This document shows positions 40,291 to 42,618 of a DNA stretch of 42,618 nucleotides, piece after piece. The notes below the pieces were generated by a model that worked only from the letters and a program-made list of their open reading frames with translations, searched no databases and was not told the DNA's origin. Positions within the stretch are counted from its first letter, which is position 1, and each line of letters opens with the position of its first letter. Made by a program: the position numbers and the translations under genes. The stretch spans positions 1 through 42,618 of the forward strand of contig NZ_JAHLOQ010000029.1 of NCBI RefSeq assembly GCF_018917435.1, given 5' to 3'. Source of the stretch: Intestinibacter bartlettii. GTDB taxonomy: Bacteria; Bacillota; Clostridia; Peptostreptococcales; Peptostreptococcaceae.

Positions 40291-42432
40291 TTACAGTTTC
40301 ATAGATAAAGAAACGCGTCCTTTATCTAAATCAATTCCGATAACTTTTACATCAACAACATCACCAACAGATACTATTTCCATTGGGTCTTTTACAAATT
40401 TGTTGCTCATTTGTGATTTGTGAACAAGTCCATCGTTTTTGATTCCGATATCGACAAATGCACCGAAGTCGACAACATTTCTAACAGTACCTTTAAGCAC
40501 CATACCTTCTTTTATGTCTTCTATTTTTAATACATCTGTTCTTAATATAGGTTTCATACCTTCATCCCTAGGGTCACGACCTGGTTTCTTAATTTCTAAG
40601 ATAATATCTTTTAAAGTTGGTTCACCTATTTCTAGTTGTTTGCTTATTTCTTTTAAGCCTATTTTTTTAACTCTATCATCTATGTCAGCTATATTTTTAT
40701 TTTCAATATCTTTCATAGTATAGCCTAGCATTTCTATCATTTTTTTGCATACATCATAACTTTCAGGATGGACACCTGTGTTATCAAGTGGATTTTTACC
40801 ATCTGCAATTCTCATAAATCCGGCACATTGGACAAATGCGCTTGGTCCAAGTCTTTTAACTTTTTTAAGTTGAGCTCTTGATGTAAATGCTCCATTTTCT
40901 TCTCTATATAAGACTATATTTTTGGCAACTGATTTACTTATTCCTGAAACATGTTCAAGTAATGAGTAAGATGCCGTATTTAAGTCTACTCCAACACTGT
41001 TAACTGAGTCTTCAACAACTCCATCTAAAACTTCTGTAAGTCTCTTTTTATTTAAATCGTGTTGATATTGACCAACCCCTATATTCTGAGGTTCTATTTT
41101 TACAAGTTCAGCAAGTGGATCTTGAAGTCTTCTACCTATTGAAATCGCACCTCTTATAGATACGTTGATGTCTGGATGCTCTTCTGCTGCTAGTTCTGAT
41201 GCAGAATATATTGATGCCCCAGCTTCACTAACTATTACATATTGAGTATCTAAGTTTTCTTCTTTTATTAAGTCAGCTATCATCTTTTCAGATTCTCTAG
41301 ATGCAGTACCATTTCCTATTGCAATTACATCTATGTCATACTTTTTAACTAAATCTACAACTTTCTTTCTAGCCGAGTCCATTTTTGCCTGTGGTTTGTG
41401 TGGATATACAATTGCTTGGTCTAAGAATTTACCATTTCTATCTACAACAGCTATCTTGCATCCATTTACATATCCTGGGTCAAACCCCATAACTACTTTT
41501 CCTTTTAGTGGTGGTTGTAATAATAAATTTTTAATATTTTCACCAAATACACTAATTGCTCTTTCTTGTGCATTTTCAGTTAAATAAGCTCTTATTTCTC
41601 TTTCAATTGAAGGGAAAATAAGTCTTTTATATGAATCTTCAATAGCTGATATTATTTCTACTTCATTTTTTGAATTATTCTTATTTATGTATTTATTTTG
41701 TATATAGTTTAATACTTTGTCGTTGTCTATTTCTAATTTAACTTTTAAGAAGTTTTCCTTCTCTCCTCTATTTATTGCAAGAACTCTATGTGATGCCATT
41801 GTTTTAACTGGTTCGCTATAATCATAATACATGTCATAAACTGATTTTTCATCAGTTGTATTTTGAGTTACTATCATTCCATGCTCTATAGCTAATTTTC
41901 TTATGTATTTTCTAATTTCAGCATCATCAGAAACTATTTCTGCAATTATATCTAAAGCTCCCTTAATTGCATCTTCTGAACTTTCGACACCTTTTTCTAA
42001 ATCTACATAATTTGCCGCCTCAGCATTTATATCCGATATATTTTGAGTTAAAATTGCTTCTGCTAAAGGTTCTAATCCTTTTTCTTTAGCTATTGTAGCC
42101 CTTGTTCTTTTCTTTTGTTTATAAGGTGCATAAATATCTTCAACTTCTTGAAGTGTTTTTGCTTTTGCTATGTTTCGTCTAAGTTCTTCAGTTAATTTTC
42201 CTTGCTCCTCAATTATTCTAGTAACATCTTCTTTTCTAGTTTCTAAGTTTCTAAGATAAGTAAGTCTTTCATTTAACTGTCTTAAAGTAACATCGCTCAT
42301 TTCACCAGTCATTTCTTTTCTGTATCTTGCAATAAAAGGGATTGTATTTCCTTCATCAATTAGTTTTATAGTGTTATCTATATACTCCCTTTTAATATTA
42401 AATTCTTTTTCTAAAATGTTATATATATCCAA
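40291..42432 (-). CDS. tex: Tex, S1-domain RNA-binding transcription accessory protein
   Basis: About 713 residues in the Tex order: N-terminal helical domain (FIARYRKEMTG), YqgF-like nuclease fold (KVVMGFDPGYVNGCKIAVVD), helix-hairpin-helix (ISKSVAKNIVLYREENGAF) and a C-terminal S1 domain (GTVRNVVDFGAFVDIG). It binds structured nucleic acid and affects transcription; the exact role is open. Start: the frame begins with TTG 42468, but AAAGGAG lies 9 bases before TTG 42432, and the upstream part falls in a terminator hairpin; 42432 is therefore preferred. Confidence 0.94.
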   Translation of the reverse strand: MDIYNILEKEFNIKREYIDNTIKLIDEGNTIPFIARYRKEMTGEMSDVTLRQLNERLTYLRNLETRKEDVTRIIEEQGKLTEELRRNIAKAKTLQEVEDIYAPYKQKKRTRATIAKEKGLEPLAEAILTQNISDINAEAANYVDLEKGVESSEDAIKGALDIIAEIVSDDAEIRKYIRKLAIEHGMIVTQNTTDEKSVYDMYYDYSEPVKTMASHRVLAINRGEKENFLKVKLEIDNDKVLNYIQNKYINKNNSKNEVEIISAIEDSYKRLIFPSIEREIRAYLTENAQERAISVFGENIKNLLLQPPLKGKVVMGFDPGYVNGCKIAVVDRNGKFLDQAIVYPHKPQAKMDSARKKVVDLVKKYDIDVIAIGNGTASRESEKMIADLIKEENLDTQYVIVSEAGASIYSASELAAEEHPDINVSIRGAISIGRRLQDPLAELVKIEPQNIGVGQYQHDLNKKRLTEVLDGVVEDSVNSVGVDLNTASYSLLEHVSGISKSVAKNIVLYREENGAFTSRAQLKKVKRLGPSAFVQCAGFMRIADGKNPLDNTGVHPESYDVCKKMIEMLGYTMKDIENKNIADIDDRVKKIGLKEISKQLEIGEPTLKDIILEIKKPGRDPRDEGMKPILRTDVLKIEDIKEGMVLKGTVRNVVDFGAFVDIGIKNDGLVHKSQMSNKFVKDPMEIVSVGDVVDVKVIGIDLDKGRVSLSMKL

Positions 42433-42448
42433 CCCAAACAACTCCTTT

Positions 42449-42486
42449 AAAAAACAGGGAGCCACCAATATGTGTAGCCCCCCTGT
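42449..42486 (-). terminator. Intrinsic terminator directly before the tex ribosome site
   Basis: On -: ACAGGG (42486-42481) / CCCTGT (42459-42454) with inner GCTAC/GTGGC, then six T (42454-42449) that run into AAAGGAG. Either the end of an upstream unit or an attenuator of tex. Confidence 0.7.
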
Positions 42487-42618
42487 ATTATTTTTTATTT
42501 AGACTCTTGCAAATTAAATAATTTGTTGAATTTACAAGAATAAGCAAAATCTATATCAAAGAGATTCCCCCACTTATAATATAATTTAGTTACCAACAAA
42601 AACAAAAATAAGGGGGAA
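42487..42618 (-). other. Structured leader or small-RNA region upstream of tex (window edge)
   Basis: No open frame. On - it contains TTCCCCCTTAT (42618-42608) with ATAAG-TG-GGGGAA (42577-42565), a 10-base hairpin CTTGTAAATT (42538-42529) / AATTTGCAAG (42515-42506) with one mismatch, and promoter-like TATATT near 42585-42580. Confidence 0.35.

Overview
The window looks like chromosomal DNA of a low-GC, anaerobic, spore-former-type Clostridia, most like the Peptostreptococcaceae. The support is strong A+T bias, GGAGG-type ribosome sites, frequent TTG/GTG starts, a monofunctional Ni-CO dehydrogenase with CooF, clostridial 2[4Fe-4S] ferredoxins, Rex, an FMN riboswitch ahead of ribU and Firmicutes-type LexA boxes. 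The genus is inference. No rRNA, tRNA or CRISPR array was seen.

Left flank (1-2.5 kb): the tail of a probable transposase, an azlCD branched-chain amino-acid exporter, a short SOS-type transcription unit (two LexA boxes over a promoter, terminator about 120 nt later) and an alpha/beta hydrolase.

Defence island (2.5-19.8 kb): dndCDE (DNA phosphorothioation, + strand) faces a - strand operon dptF-dptG-dptH plus an SspE/GmrS-like DUF262-DUF1524 gene. The two meet at a perfect bidirectional terminator. A PLD-nuclease/DEAD-helicase gene lies upstream of dptF on the same strand. So one modification module is paired with two, possibly three, effector modules. dndA and dndB are absent; a housekeeping IscS/NifS presumably supplies sulfur.

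Junction (19.8-21 kb): a frame-broken coding remnant and a plasmid/phage-type replication initiator with seven 21-bp repeats, probably debris of a mobile element.

Iron and stress segment (21-24.3 kb): mgsA, a 57-aa Bfd-like [2Fe-2S] protein divergent from ferritin, and a MarR-YczE-GNAT operon with twin perfect MarR-type operators on its promoter.

Twin-RNA segment (24.3-26.3 kb): two similar promoter-plus-structured-RNA units in direct orientation flank an opposing surface-protein gene that lacks a signal peptide. Both promoters have 22-bp spacing and two 10-bp-spaced TTNTACA boxes, the geometry of spoIIG-type Spo0A-activated promoters. This is the least explained part of the window.

CO/redox segment (26.3-31.7 kb): cooS-cooF-flavin oxidoreductase operon, two divergent ferredoxins behind an operator-like palindrome, and rex.

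Housekeeping segment (31.7-42.6 kb): ABC-F ATPase, ridA, the tsaE-tsaB-rimI-tsaD operon for tRNA t6A, FMN riboswitch-ribU, an amidohydrolase and tex behind a structured leader with a terminator next to its ribosome site.
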